Notes: a model not told the origin generated them from the letters alone. Shown: positions 16,157-25,065, numbered from the stretch's first letter. The stretch: DNA of 53,980 nt from B8-G4 sp033720735 (GCA_033720735.1 JAWWBX010000001.1:1-53980); one strand, 5' to 3'. Numbers and translations: made by a program.

Positions 16157-18564
16157 CGGCCGTTGGGTTGTAGGGTGTATGTATGCCCCGCCTGCACATC
16201 CTGCGGCGTGGAGGCGAAGTTGACCTGGTAGTAGTCTCCCTGTACCCAGGTCTGGATCATCTCATCGTAATGCACTGAACCGGGATTGCCGGACTGTCCG
16301 CCAGGGTAGACGACCCATGCCTCGACCGGGTCGGTCATATGTACGACCATGCGCCAGGAAGGACCACTGCCGGATGTCGTGGCATTGAGCGCATCACCAT
16401 CACCGGGCGCATTGCGCAGTACCACGTTCAGCGGAGCAATGTTGGCAAGATGCCTGATCGTCACGGTACGGTACTCTCCCCAGCGACGACGGTCCTGATC
16501 AAGCGCCGCGATCGAATCCACGGCATTCCTGAACGACAGCCGGGCGATATCTGCGAATTCCTCTTTTTCATTGGTGGAGCCCAGGTCGAACGCGGAAGAG
16601 CCCGGCTCGTGGATCGCCAGGTCAATCGTTCGCCAGGACTCAGGTGGTACAATGACCAGAGAGTCGCGGAGGACTTTGAATTCATCCCAGACCAGATCAA
16701 AGAACACGGCAAACCAGATTTCCCAATACACCGGGGATTCAGAGGTATGCCGGTACCGGAAATCCCAGGCGACCAGCGAATCGCGCACCTGTCGCTGTTC
16801 CTGATTCAGATCCGGGGGCAGTTGCCGGAGCAGGTGCGGGAGAAACTCCCTGGCCTTGAGGCTCTCGCTATCGTATTGCAAGGCTTGCATTTCTGGGACG
16901 GTGATCCCCTGCATGGCAGCAAGCTTTTCGTTGAGGATGCGGCCGCGATAATCTTCAAAATAGCGACCGCCCTGATAAAAGTACGGGTAGTCTTCGGCCG
17001 TCGATTTCTGGTTGGCACTGGAGACAAACCCGCGTTCCGGATTGATCACCACGGGGTTGTGTCGTGGCGGAATAAAACCCGGCCAGCCACTGGCCGACTG
17101 CGCGCCATCCAGGATAAATTTGCCATGTCCCCGTGAGCGTAACGGGAGTTTGCCGCCGATGCGCAACGCAATATTGCCGGCTCGGTCGGCGTAGGCAAAA
17201 TTCTGGGCGGGTGTCTGAAACACATCGAGTGCGGCCAGAAACTCTTCGGTGTCACGGGCCCGATTAAGCCGGGTAAATACCGCGAGCTCGGGACCATCGC
17301 TTTCATCATGTGCCAGCCACCGCATGGCCAAACCATCGTACGGCGGTTCTTCCCAGACGGGTCCCCAGAGGGTCATCCGCACAGTATCCAGCACATCAGG
17401 ACGCCCCTTGATCAGGTACCGCTCTATTCTGTGTCCCGTGGGCACCGGCTGGCCGTCAAGCATGTAGAATTCCTGTGCAGCATCCGCCCATGTGATCCGG
17501 TACCAATCCGTCACGTCATGACCCACGTTGGTCATCGCCCAGGCAATGTGTTCATTGAAGCCGATGATAATGCCCGGCAACCCCGGGAGGGATACTCCGT
17601 AGGTGTTGGCATCCGGACCATTGAGCTGTACCTCATACCACACACTGGGCAGGGACAGGCCCAGATGCGGATCACTGCAAAGGATCGGACGACCCGATGC
17701 AGTTTTTGACCCGGCTACTGCCCAATTGTTGCTGCCGAGCTTGATCTCATCGTCAGACCCAGACCGCAGGCCGATCCCGGATCCCGGTGCTGAAGTATCT
17801 GCCGCAACGGGCACTGGCACAGGGTCAAACTCCCATGGTGTGCCTGGTGGGATGATGGGATCCTGCGCCGGGTTAAAATCGGGATAGAGATATGCGAACT
17901 GTTCCGGCCCCAACAGATCGAGGAGGGTCGTGAATTCCATATCGTACTCGGCCAGGCATAGACGTGCGGCCATCGACTTGGTAAACAAGGCACTCTTGTA
18001 CGGCGTCCACGCCTCGGGTTCGAATCCCATCAATTTGTATTCGAGTGGGTAATCGCGTGGGGAAAGTTGCTCGATCCAGGCATTGACACCGTCAGAGTAA
18101 GCCTCCAGGAGGCCAAATTCGTCGGGAAATCGCTGCCAGCTGCGCAGGGCATTTTCAGCACCAAGGGGAAGGCCCAGCATGCGCTGCCGCCGATCAAACT
18201 GCAGTGCGCGCGGTCCTACGATCTCGGAGATGCGTCCAGCTGCGGCCCGGGTTGAGAAGTCCATTTGCCACAACCGGTGCATGGCGGTCACGTACCCCTG
18301 CGCGAAGTAAAGATCGCGATTGTTCTGAGCGAAGATGTGCGGAACCAGGCGATCGTCAAAGACAACCACAACTTCGTCCGTCAGACCCGGTAGATGCAGC
18401 GTAGCGTTCTTGCTGTCAGCGCGATCGGCATTCTGCCAGAAGCCAGTAGCCGGAGATAGAAACTTGCCGAGTGCCGGTAACGCCGTTTGCCCGATCTGGT
18501 GCGGTGAATCCAGCGCGATGATCAGCGCGACCGTCACCAGTGCACTGAGGATAAGTCTCCACAT
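16153..18564 (-). CDS. Penicillin acylase family N-terminal nucleophile hydrolase
   Basis: An 803-residue secreted or envelope amidase. The N terminus (WRLILSALVTVALIIALD) is a signal or anchor. In this family the precursor cuts itself before a Ser that becomes the N-terminal nucleophile of the beta chain. Here the site is LGSNNWAVAGSKT near residue 276, followed by the typical PILCSDPHLGLSLPSVWYEVQL. The downstream sequence LPGIIIGFNEHIAWAMTNVG also fits. Natural substrates of such enzymes range from N-acyl homoserine lactones to acylated peptides or antibiotics; the sequence does not decide. A small membrane protein gene overlaps its stop. Confidence 0.93.
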   Translation of the reverse strand: MWRLILSALVTVALIIALDSPHQIGQTALPALGKFLSPATGFWQNADRADSKNATLHLPGLTDEVVVVFDDRLVPHIFAQNNRDLYFAQGYVTAMHRLWQMDFSTRAAAGRISEIVGPRALQFDRRQRMLGLPLGAENALRSWQRFPDEFGLLEAYSDGVNAWIEQLSPRDYPLEYKLMGFEPEAWTPYKSALFTKSMAARLCLAEYDMEFTTLLDLLGPEQFAYLYPDFNPAQDPIIPPGTPWEFDPVPVPVAADTSAPGSGIGLRSGSDDEIKLGSNNWAVAGSKTASGRPILCSDPHLGLSLPSVWYEVQLNGPDANTYGVSLPGLPGIIIGFNEHIAWAMTNVGHDVTDWYRITWADAAQEFYMLDGQPVPTGHRIERYLIKGRPDVLDTVRMTLWGPVWEEPPYDGLAMRWLAHDESDGPELAVFTRLNRARDTEEFLAALDVFQTPAQNFAYADRAGNIALRIGGKLPLRSRGHGKFILDGAQSASGWPGFIPPRHNPVVINPERGFVSSANQKSTAEDYPYFYQGGRYFEDYRGRILNEKLAAMQGITVPEMQALQYDSESLKAREFLPHLLRQLPPDLNQEQRQVRDSLVAWDFRYRHTSESPVYWEIWFAVFFDLVWDEFKVLRDSLVIVPPESWRTIDLAIHEPGSSAFDLGSTNEKEEFADIARLSFRNAVDSIAALDQDRRRWGEYRTVTIRHLANIAPLNVVLRNAPGDGDALNATTSGSGPSWRMVVHMTDPVEAWVVYPGGQSGNPGSVHYDEMIQTWVQGDYYQVNFASTPQDVQAGHTYTLQPNGR

Positions 18565-18617
18565 GGGCCTGAAATTAAGAAATCTCCAAACCGAAACCGC
18601 GACTCAATGCGCGGGGA

Positions 18618-19385
18618 TCATCCCTTGCGTACGAACACAAATTCACGCTCGGAGGAAAGCGTCTTGAGGTACCGGAAGCCTTCCCGGTCAAACTCTTTCA
18701 CCGCTTCCGGGTCGGTAATGCGGTTGTCGATGATATACCGGCACAGCCACCCTCGCGCTTTCTTGGCTGTAAAGCTGATGAACTTGTATTCTCCGTTGCG
18801 GCGCTCGAGAAAATTGGCGCTGTACAGGTCTCCCTCCAACAGGTCGGTGTTGACGGCGTTGAAGTATTCTTTGGATGCCAGGTTGAACACGACCCTGGAT
18901 TTGTGCCGCTTGAGATCCTCGTTGATCATTTCGGTGATCTTGTCACCCCAGAATGCGTAGAGATCCTTGCCGCGTTGCGTATTGAGGCGTGTGCCCATTT
19001 CCAGCCGGTACGGACGGATCACGTCGCGCGGTCGCAGAAGACCGTAGAGACCGGACAGAATGCGTACATGAGACTGCGCCCATGCGAGATCGCTCCCGCT
19101 GAGTGTCTCGTTTTCCAACCCTACATAGACATCGCCCTTGAACGCGAGGATGGCTTCCTTCTCGTTGTCGATCGTCGCCGTTTCGTGAAAATCATCAAAA
19201 CGCTCTTTGTTGAGCTTGGCGAGTTTATCACTGATGGACATCAGTTCTCCGATCTTTTTGGCTGACTTCTTCTGCATGATCTCCACGAGTTGTTCGCTGT
19301 CCTCAAGCATCCTGGGTGTGGAGCTGGCTTTGAAGTCACTCGGAGAAAAGTCCAGGGATTTGGCCGGTGAAAGAAGAACGATCAT
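18618..19385 (-). CDS. yaaA: Peroxide stress protein YaaA
   Basis: A 255-residue DUF328/UPF0246 protein that in E. coli lowers free iron and protects DNA from peroxide damage. It begins with the diagnostic MIVLLSPAKSLDF, then YVGLENETLSGSDLAWAQSHVRILSGLYGLLRP in the middle and the C-terminal GWLCRYIIDNRITDPEAVKEFDREGFRY motif. I moved the start from the far upstream Met to 19385, because the upstream residues lie over a terminator hairpin and a promoter. A perfect TAnnTTTG -7 box is found 38 bases upstream of this start. It is a single-gene unit, with the acylase 53 bases further on. Confidence 0.95.
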   Translation of the reverse strand: MIVLLSPAKSLDFSPSDFKASSTPRMLEDSEQLVEIMQKKSAKKIGELMSISDKLAKLNKERFDDFHETATIDNEKEAILAFKGDVYVGLENETLSGSDLAWAQSHVRILSGLYGLLRPRDVIRPYRLEMGTRLNTQRGKDLYAFWGDKITEMINEDLKRHKSRVVFNLASKEYFNAVNTDLLEGDLYSANFLERRNGEYKFISFTAKKARGWLCRYIIDNRITDPEAVKEFDREGFRYLKTLSSEREFVFVRKG

Positions 19386-19422
19386 TGTTTGCGCCTTTTT
19401 GGAATCTGAAAAATGGGACTGC

Positions 19423-19430
19423 CAAAGATA
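19423..19430 (-). promoter_or_regulatory. yaaA promoter -7 box (TATCTTTG)
   Basis: On the minus strand this reads TATCTTTG, an exact TAnnTTTG match, ending 37 bases before the yaaA ATG. A TTG at the standard -33 distance is not obvious. It lies between the upstream gene's terminator and yaaA, exactly where a promoter is needed. Confidence 0.6.
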
Positions 19431-19462
19431 ATGGAATAGGCAATCACGTTGATTATAACAAA

Positions 19463-19493
19463 AGAGCCCCGGTGCGGTTTGCACCAGGGCTCT
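19463..19493 (-). terminator. Intrinsic terminator of the DUF1573 gene
   Basis: Arms AGAGCCCCGGTGC (19463-19475) and GCACCAGGGCTCT (19481-19493) pair over 13 positions with one mismatch around a five-base loop. On the minus strand the stem is followed by TTTTGTTAT. It lies 24 bases after the stop of the DUF1573 gene and separates it from yaaA. Confidence 0.85.
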
Positions 19494-19516
19494 TTATTTC
19501 TTGTTTACAGTGAGGA

Positions 19517-20002
19517 TCAGTTGCCGCTACCGGGCTTGAAAATCCCTTCTTTCTCCGGAAGCCCTTCCTCCTGGACCTTGGCCTTGACGCGTCCGGTGAC
19601 CCGGATCGTATATTGACCTGTGGCATCATTGGTAGTCAGCCGTACGGTCTTGTTGATCGGGCCGGTGCGTTTGGTGTCGTAGCGGATCTCGATCTCGGCT
19701 GATTCTCCCGGGGCGATCGGCTCGCGCGGCCACGTTGGCACGGTACATCCGCAACTTCCCTTGGCATTACTGATGATCAGCGGCGCATTGCCGGTATTGG
19801 TAAAAGACACGACACGCAGTGGGTCAGAGCCATGTTCGATCTCTCCGTAGTCAACGGTGGACTTATCCAGTGTCAGCTTCGGGCCATCAACGGCTTCTTC
19901 AGTCGTTTCTTTCTTTTGGTCTTCTTTCGTTTCACTTTGCTGTGCGATCAGCGCCATGCTGGCAAACAGCATCAGGACGAATAAGGTCAGCGTTTGTTTC
20001 AT
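19517..20002 (-). CDS. DUF1573 exported protein
   Basis: A 161-residue exported protein. Residues 1-20 form a signal peptide (MKQTLTLFVLMLFASMALIAQ). A charged Glu/Lys linker follows, and then a single immunoglobulin-like DUF1573 domain (VDYGEIEHGSDPLRVVSFTNTGNAPLII in outline, then GSCGCTVPTWPREPIAPGESAEI). The GSCGCT motif with its paired cysteines is the hallmark of the family. Function is unknown; these domains resemble ASPM-SPD-2-Hydin folds. I chose the start at 20002, since upstream codons are not signal-like. A near-consensus promoter lies just upstream (TATCTTTA at 20032-20039) and a terminator follows the gene. Confidence 0.9.
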   Translation of the reverse strand: MKQTLTLFVLMLFASMALIAQQSETKEDQKKETTEEAVDGPKLTLDKSTVDYGEIEHGSDPLRVVSFTNTGNAPLIISNAKGSCGCTVPTWPREPIAPGESAEIEIRYDTKRTGPINKTVRLTTNDATGQYTIRVTGRVKAKVQEEGLPEKEGIFKPGSGN

Positions 20003-20031
20003 TGTACGTTGTTTCAGTGATTCAACGTCGG

Positions 20032-20063
20032 TAAAGATAACCGCTACCCTTGCAATCATGCAA
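20032..20063 (-). promoter_or_regulatory. Promoter of the DUF1573 gene
   Basis: Minus-strand TATCTTTA (20032-20039) matches TAnnTTTG at seven of eight positions. A TTG at 20061-20063 lies 21 bases further upstream, within the spacing usual for Bacteroidota -33/-7 pairs. The -7 box is 29 bases from the chosen ATG. Confidence 0.5.
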
Positions 20064-20192
20064 CATAAACATCCAGCATTATATTCTCGTTAACAGTGTG
20101 ATGCGCCCTTGCCCTGGCCGGGAACCAGTCGCCCGTGATGATCTTCTTGTCTGCGAATGCACCAGGTCATCGTGGCTGGGGGCGAAATTTCA

Positions 20193-20200
20193 TACTTTTG
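20193..20200 (+). promoter_or_regulatory. Promoter -7 box of the E1 dehydrogenase gene (TACTTTTG)
   Basis: TACTTTTG is an exact TAnnTTTG match 38 bases upstream of the ATG at 20239. A canonical -33 TTG is not visible at the expected distance. The same octamer serves as the -7 box upstream of mraZ. Confidence 0.6.
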
Positions 20201-20238
20201 CTACCGCCTGAATGTAGGACGAAAAGACAACCTGAGGC

Positions 20239-22662
20239 ATGCCAGAATTTGACTCGATCGAGCAGTTAGCGGTCACCGGTGACATGACGACCCGGGACGA
20301 CTATCGCGAAGCGGTGTTGCAGGACTTTTGGATTTGCTGTGTCAGCCGTGAAGTGAGCTTGTTGGGCCGGCGGGAGGTCCTGACCGGCAAAGCAAAATTT
20401 GGCATCCTGGGTGATGGCAAAGAGGTGCCGCAAGTCGCCCTCGCACGGTTCTTCGCCAAGGGTGACTGGCGCTCCGGTTACTATCGAGATCAGACGTGGA
20501 TGTTTGCCTTGGGTGTTGCAACGGTGGCTGACTATTTCGCTCAGCTCTATGCGGATGCCGAAAACGATCCGTGGTCCGGCGGCAGACAGATGAATGCCCA
20601 CTTTGCGACCCCGATGATCAAGCCCAACGGCGAGTTTGTCAATCAGGTCAAACGGTACAATGTGGCATCCGGAATCTCGCCGACGGGCGGGCAGATGGCG
20701 CGGGCGGTAGGTTTGGCGCAAGCCTCCAGGTACTACCGAACAATCGGCAAGTCGAAGTACGCCAAACGATTCTCAAACGATGGTCAGGAAGTCTGCTTTT
20801 GCTCGATCGGCGATGCCAGTACCTCGGAAGGTGTGTTCTGGGAGGCGATCAATGCGTCTGCCGTCATGCAGATACCGCTCGCCGTGTCGGTGTGGGATGA
20901 TGGTTACGGCATCTCCGTACCCACCGAACTCCAGACCGTAAAAGGCAGCATTTCGAAGGCGTTGGAAGGATTTCTGGTGGACGAAGAGGGCAGGGGGATC
21001 TACCTCTATACCGGTAAAGCCTGGGACTATCCGGGCCTCTGCGCCATGTACGAGCGAGGTATTCGCAAAGTGCGGGAAACTCACATCCCGGCTGTCTTTC
21101 ATATTCTGGAATGCACGCAGCCCCAAGGGCACTCCACGTCGGGATCGCATGAGAGATACAAGTCGAAAGAGAGACTGCAATGGGAAGAAGAGGTCGACTG
21201 CATCAACGCCATGGCTGACTGGATGACTGCCTCCGGTATCGCTACGGAAACAGAGATTGAAGACATCCGCCAACGGGCCAAAGCTTACGCACGCGAGCAA
21301 AAAACCATTGCCTGGAAGCGCGTGTCAGGCCCGGTAGAAGCCCTGCGCAATGAACTGCAGGCCATCTACGCACGACTGCCCGAGTCCGTACGCACAGTCG
21401 TGGAGGTCGCGGCACAGATAGAGAGCCTCAACTCAGCGATTGAGCCTTCGATGAGGCATTTGCTGGCCAATGCCCGGCGGGTGTGGCACCTGGTGCGTCA
21501 TTTGCCGGGCGTCGACGACGCAGATCTGCGTCAATGGATCGGGCAGCGGCGCGCCACAGGCAAACAGCGCTATCACACTTACTTGCTGAGCGATGACGAT
21601 CAGTCGCCGCTGAAAGTGCCGGTGGTACCTCCTGTTTATCGCGACGACGCGCCGCTCGTCAATGGCTATCAAGTACTGAACACCTTCTTCGACAAAGTGC
21701 TGGAGCGCGATGAAAGGGTGGTGGCATTTGGCGAAGATGTTGGATATATCGGTGACGTCAATCAGGGGTTTGCCGGTTTGCAGGAGAAACACGGCGAACA
21801 TCGTGTATTTGATACCGGCATTCGCGAATGGACGATCATGGGTCAGGCCATCGGGCTGGCCATGCGTGGTTTGAGGCCGATTGCCGAGATCCAGTATCTG
21901 GACTACCTGGTCTACGGGTTGACCCCGCTGACCGACGACCTCGCCACCATCCGCTACCGGAGCAATGGCATTCAGCAGGCCCCGGCGATCATCCGTACCC
22001 GGGGACATCGTCTGGAGGGGATCTGGCACACCGGATCGCCGATGGGGATGGTCGTTCATGCGTTGCGTGGCATGCATGTCTGTGTACCCCGCAACATGGT
22101 GCAGGCGGCCGGCATGTACAATACCCTGCTCCAGGGCAATGACCCGGCCCTGGTCATCGAGTGCCTCAACGGATATCGGCGCAAAGAGCGCCTGCCCGAC
22201 AACATAGGGACCTATACTGTTCCCCTGGGGGTGCCGGAGATCCTGGTCGAAGGCAGTGATTGTACGGTCGTGAGCTATGGCTCCGTATTGCATGAGGCAC
22301 AAATGGCGGTGACTTCCCTGGAGCGCATGGACATCTTTGTAGAACTGATTGATGTACAGACCCTGTTGCCCTTCGATCTGGAAGGGGTGGTAGCCAGGTC
22401 ACTGCACAAAACGAATCGCGTGTTGTTTGTGGACGAGGACGTGCCGGGTGGTGCCTCGGCGTACATGATGCGCGAGGTGCTTGAGACGCATGGTGGTTAC
22501 CGGTATCTCGATTCGGCACCGGCCACGCTCACGGCTACAGCCAGTCGGGCTGCCTACGGCACCGATGGCGATTACTTCTGCAAGCCTTCGGCTGAAGATA
22601 TCGTGGACGCGGTCTACCAGTTGATGTCGGAGGCCGACCCGGCGTCCTATCCGCCGGCGTAA
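20239..22662 (+). CDS. Fused alpha/beta E1 component of a 2-oxoacid dehydrogenase
   Basis: A thiamine-diphosphate enzyme that decarboxylates a 2-oxoacid and passes the acyl group to a lipoyl E2. Its 807 residues combine two chains that are separate in many bacteria. The alpha part (about residues 60-400) has the ThDP-binding motif GDASTSEGVFWEAINASAVM and WDDGYGISVP; the beta part (about 475-807) starts VNGYQVLNTFFDKVLERDERVVAFGEDVG and ends with the transketolase C-terminal domain (VVSYGSVLHEA). Bacteroidota fused E1 proteins of this kind are usually assigned to branched-chain 2-oxoacids, but pyruvate cannot be excluded. E2 and E3 are not in this window. A perfect -7 box precedes it. Confidence 0.9.
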   Translation: MPEFDSIEQLAVTGDMTTRDDYREAVLQDFWICCVSREVSLLGRREVLTGKAKFGILGDGKEVPQVALARFFAKGDWRSGYYRDQTWMFALGVATVADYFAQLYADAENDPWSGGRQMNAHFATPMIKPNGEFVNQVKRYNVASGISPTGGQMARAVGLAQASRYYRTIGKSKYAKRFSNDGQEVCFCSIGDASTSEGVFWEAINASAVMQIPLAVSVWDDGYGISVPTELQTVKGSISKALEGFLVDEEGRGIYLYTGKAWDYPGLCAMYERGIRKVRETHIPAVFHILECTQPQGHSTSGSHERYKSKERLQWEEEVDCINAMADWMTASGIATETEIEDIRQRAKAYAREQKTIAWKRVSGPVEALRNELQAIYARLPESVRTVVEVAAQIESLNSAIEPSMRHLLANARRVWHLVRHLPGVDDADLRQWIGQRRATGKQRYHTYLLSDDDQSPLKVPVVPPVYRDDAPLVNGYQVLNTFFDKVLERDERVVAFGEDVGYIGDVNQGFAGLQEKHGEHRVFDTGIREWTIMGQAIGLAMRGLRPIAEIQYLDYLVYGLTPLTDDLATIRYRSNGIQQAPAIIRTRGHRLEGIWHTGSPMGMVVHALRGMHVCVPRNMVQAAGMYNTLLQGNDPALVIECLNGYRRKERLPDNIGTYTVPLGVPEILVEGSDCTVVSYGSVLHEAQMAVTSLERMDIFVELIDVQTLLPFDLEGVVARSLHKTNRVLFVDEDVPGGASAYMMREVLETHGGYRYLDSAPATLTATASRAAYGTDGDYFCKPSAEDIVDAVYQLMSEADPASYPPA

Positions 22663-22689
22663 GAGGTCAGACCGAATGATCGAATCACA

Positions 22690-22697
22690 TATCTTTA
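22690..22697 (+). promoter_or_regulatory. Possible -7 box of the GT2 gene (TATCTTTA)
   Basis: TATCTTTA matches TAnnTTTG at seven of eight positions, 33 bases before the GTG start at 22723. It would give the glycosyltransferase its own promoter within the 60-base gap after the E1 gene. Confidence 0.4.
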
Positions 22698-22722
22698 CGC
22701 TGCGCAAACCGATCCTCTGAAC

Positions 22723-23442
22723 GTGTCACACAGCCTTGTCATTATCCCCACCTACAACGAGCGTGAGAACATAGAACGCATGGTCAGGACCGTCCTGTCC
22801 CTTGAGGGCGATTTCCACCTGCTCATTATTGATGACGGTTCGCCCGACGGCACCGGTGCGATCGTCAAGCAGATCCAACCGGAGTTTGCGTCGCGTTTGT
22901 TCCTGATCGAGCGGGCCGGGAAACAAGGGCTCGGTACTGCGTACATCTATGGCTTTAACTGGGGGCTCGAACGCGATTACCGCTACTTTTTTGAAATGGA
23001 TGCCGACTTCAGCCACAATCCCCGTGATCTGATCAGACTGTACCGGGCATGTGCGGAACAAGGCGCTGACGTCGCAGTCGGATCCCGCTATGTCAAAGGC
23101 GGGAAAGTCGAGAACTGGCCGTTCGACCGCAAGTTCCTTTCCTATGGTGCTTCTCTGTATGTACGGCTCATTACCGGCATGCCTGTCAAGGACCCAACGG
23201 CAGGCTTTGTCTGTTACAAGCGTGAGGTGCTTGAATCCCTTGACCTGGATCAGATCCGCTTTGTCGGGTATGCGTTTCAGATCGAGATGAAATTCAAGTC
23301 GCGACTCAGGAAATTCCGGATCGTCGAGGTCCCGATCACATTTGTTGATCGCGAAGAGGGTGTCTCGAAGATGAGCAGTTCGATCATCCACGAGGCCATC
23401 TTTGGCGTCCTGCGGCTCAAGTGGAACAGCCTGTTCCGCTAA
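22723..23442 (+). CDS. Polyprenol monophosphomannose synthase-like GT2 glycosyltransferase
   Basis: A 239-residue cytoplasmic-face glycosyltransferase that moves a sugar from a nucleotide donor to polyprenyl phosphate. It opens with SLVIIPTYNERENIERMV, and has DDGSPDGTG for the donor site, and MDADFSHNPRDL, the DxD-containing motif with the SHNP signature of dolichol-phosphate mannose synthases. The later PTAGFVCYKREVLE and FQIEMKF segments also match. There is no C-terminal membrane domain, as in soluble DPM1-type enzymes. The start is GTG at 22723; no ATG upstream keeps the motif start. The lipid-linked sugar could feed protein or surface glycosylation. Confidence 0.92.
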   Translation: MSHSLVIIPTYNERENIERMVRTVLSLEGDFHLLIIDDGSPDGTGAIVKQIQPEFASRLFLIERAGKQGLGTAYIYGFNWGLERDYRYFFEMDADFSHNPRDLIRLYRACAEQGADVAVGSRYVKGGKVENWPFDRKFLSYGASLYVRLITGMPVKDPTAGFVCYKREVLESLDLDQIRFVGYAFQIEMKFKSRLRKFRIVEVPITFVDREEGVSKMSSSIIHEAIFGVLRLKWNSLFR

Positions 23443-23635
23443 CATCATATAGCACTGGTTCTAATTTGTTGTAGACTTTGAACCAGCTATTTCTATATTA
23501 AAGATTTTCTATATATTAGTTGAGTGAGAACCGGGGAACGCCCTGGATTGGCACCAAATTGATGCAGGTGTGTCACTCATTTGTTGACAGTACGCGCTAG
23601 GAAGGGCCGAACGGGCTGATTTTTTTTGACCGGTG
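23443..23635. other. AT-rich gene-free stretch before the mraZ promoter
   Basis: No open frame of interest. It holds an inverted repeat CTGGTTC (23455-23461) / GAACCAG (23480-23486) with an 18-base loop, which could end transcription of the GT2 gene. An AT-rich tract with repeated TTTCTATAT-like pieces follows at about 23488-23518. A T8 run at 23620-23628 lies just upstream of the MraZ boxes. Confidence 0.5.
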
Positions 23636-23677
23636 GTGGGTAAAAGTGGGTAAAAGTGGGTTTTTCTGCTACTTTTG
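23636..23677 (+). promoter_or_regulatory. dcw operon promoter with three MraZ boxes
   Basis: GTGGG occurs three times at exact 10-base steps (23636, 23646, 23656), the first two copies followed by TAAAA. The -7 box TACTTTTG (23670-23677) follows and is a perfect TAnnTTTG. MraZ of E. coli binds TGGGN repeats spaced by 5 bases, the same geometry. The boxes cover the -33 region, so bound MraZ would block RNA polymerase. The mraZ ATG is 28 bases downstream of the -7 box. Confidence 0.88.
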
Positions 23678-23704
23678 ATCAGACAACCGCCTTGAGAGTG
23701 TGAA

Positions 23705-24169
23705 ATGTTTCAGCTAACCGGAGAATACGAGTGCAAGATGGACGCGAAGGGGAGGATCAAACTTCCCGCCGGACTCATCCGCCAGCTCAGCGGCTCCGGT
23801 TCGTTGTCCTTTGTGATCAACCGCGGTTTTGAGAAGTGCCTCATGTTGTACCCGAAGCAAGTCTGGGACAAGAAGACACAGGAGGTCAATCAGCTCAACA
23901 TTTACAATCCCAAGGAACGGCAGTTCATTCGCTATTTCTACCGCGGGGCGACAGAAGTGTCAACCGACAGTGCCGAGCGAATCCTGGTTCCCAAAAGTTT
24001 GATTGAATACGCGCTCCTGGACAAGGAACTGATGCTCCTTGCATACCACGAGCAGATTGAAATATGGTCCAAAGACAGGTATGCAGCCATGCTTGAAACC
24101 GAGCCTGAAGAGTTTTCGGAGCTGGCCGCAGAAGTGTTTGGCAACAGGCAGTCACCAGGTACCGATTAA
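23705..24169 (+). CDS. mraZ: Transcriptional regulator MraZ
   Basis: First gene of the dcw operon and its likely autoregulator. It has 154 residues with two SpoVT/AbrB-type swapped-hairpin domains: residues 1-60 with GEYECKMDAKGRIKLPAGL, and 75-140 with STDSAERILVPKSLIEYALL. These correspond to the two DxxGRI/L repeats of MraZ. MraZ forms ring-shaped oligomers that touch several direct repeats at once, which suits the three boxes in front of the gene. Its stop TAA overlaps the ATG of rsmH by one base (TAATG). Confidence 0.96.
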   Translation: MFQLTGEYECKMDAKGRIKLPAGLIRQLSGSGSLSFVINRGFEKCLMLYPKQVWDKKTQEVNQLNIYNPKERQFIRYFYRGATEVSTDSAERILVPKSLIEYALLDKELMLLAYHEQIEIWSKDRYAAMLETEPEEFSELAAEVFGNRQSPGTD

Positions 24170-25065
24170 TGGCATACCATCGTCCGGTTTTACTGGCCGA
24201 GAGTATCGAAGGTCTCAAAATACAATCATCAGGTACCTATGTGGACGCCACGTTTGGTGGAGGAGGTCATTCCAAAGCGATTTTAACCAGGCTCGATGAC
24301 AACGGTCATCTCTTTGCCTTTGATCAGGATGAAGACGCCAGGCAGAATGTCTGGGTCGACAAGCGGCTCACGTTTGTGCAGAGCAATTTCCGCTACCTCG
24401 CGGAGTACCTGCACTATTATGGGGTAGCCGAGGTGCATGGGGTGATGGCAGACCTCGGCGTCTCCTCCTGGCAATTTGACAATCCGGAACGGGGGTTCTC
24501 CTACCGGCAGGACCAGGCCCTTGATATGCGGATGAATCGCCAGCTACAAGTGCGCGCCGCGGACATCATTGCACAGTATCCCAGGGAGGAACTCGTGCGT
24601 ATGTTCAGCGCCTACGGCGAAGTCCGCAATGCCAGGACCCTGGCCACGCGGATCTGCAGTGTGCGGGACACACGCAGGATCAACTCGGTGGCTGAGTTCC
24701 TGGATGCGATCGGACCTTGCGTCCGGGGTCATCGTCCCAAGTATCTCGCGCAGGTGTTTCAGGCACTGCGGATCGAGGTCAACGACGAAATGGGGGCGCT
24801 GCGCGACTTTCTGCAGGCGGCCACAGGATGTCTGGCTGCAGGTGGCCGACTGGTGGTGATCTCCTATCACTCGGTAGAGGACCGTCTGGTGAAGCACTGG
24901 TTCAGGTCGGGCCGGGACGACGGCATCATCGAGCAAGACGATTATGGTCGCGTCCAAACGCCGTTCACGCTGATCACCAGGCGACCGATCATTCCGGATC
25001 AAAAAGAAATTGAACAGAACAGCCGTGCCCGCAGTGCGCGGCTCAGAATAGCAGAAAAGAAATAA
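24169..25065 (+). CDS. rsmH: 16S rRNA (cytosine(1402)-N(4))-methyltransferase RsmH
   Basis: Uses S-adenosylmethionine to methylate N4 of C1402 in 16S rRNA, tuning the decoding centre. It has 298 residues, as usual. It starts MAYHRPVLLAESIEGL, with the SAM-binding motif VDATFGGGGHSKAIL at about residues 24-38. ADLGVSSWQFDNPERGFSY and the C-terminal VVISYHSVEDRLVKHWFR are strict RsmH signatures. Second gene of the dcw operon. Its start codon overlaps the mraZ stop, so the two are translationally coupled. Confidence 0.97.
   Translation: MAYHRPVLLAESIEGLKIQSSGTYVDATFGGGGHSKAILTRLDDNGHLFAFDQDEDARQNVWVDKRLTFVQSNFRYLAEYLHYYGVAEVHGVMADLGVSSWQFDNPERGFSYRQDQALDMRMNRQLQVRAADIIAQYPREELVRMFSAYGEVRNARTLATRICSVRDTRRINSVAEFLDAIGPCVRGHRPKYLAQVFQALRIEVNDEMGALRDFLQAATGCLAAGGRLVVISYHSVEDRLVKHWFRSGRDDGIIEQDDYGRVQTPFTLITRRPIIPDQKEIEQNSRARSARLRIAEKK

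Noticed and set aside
18010..18035. T-arm-like GGTTCGAATCCC suggesting a tRNA
   Set aside because: It lies within the penicillin acylase gene, no matching acceptor or anticodon arms surround it, and the coding frame explains it. A similar string in murE near 28420 was dismissed for the same reason.
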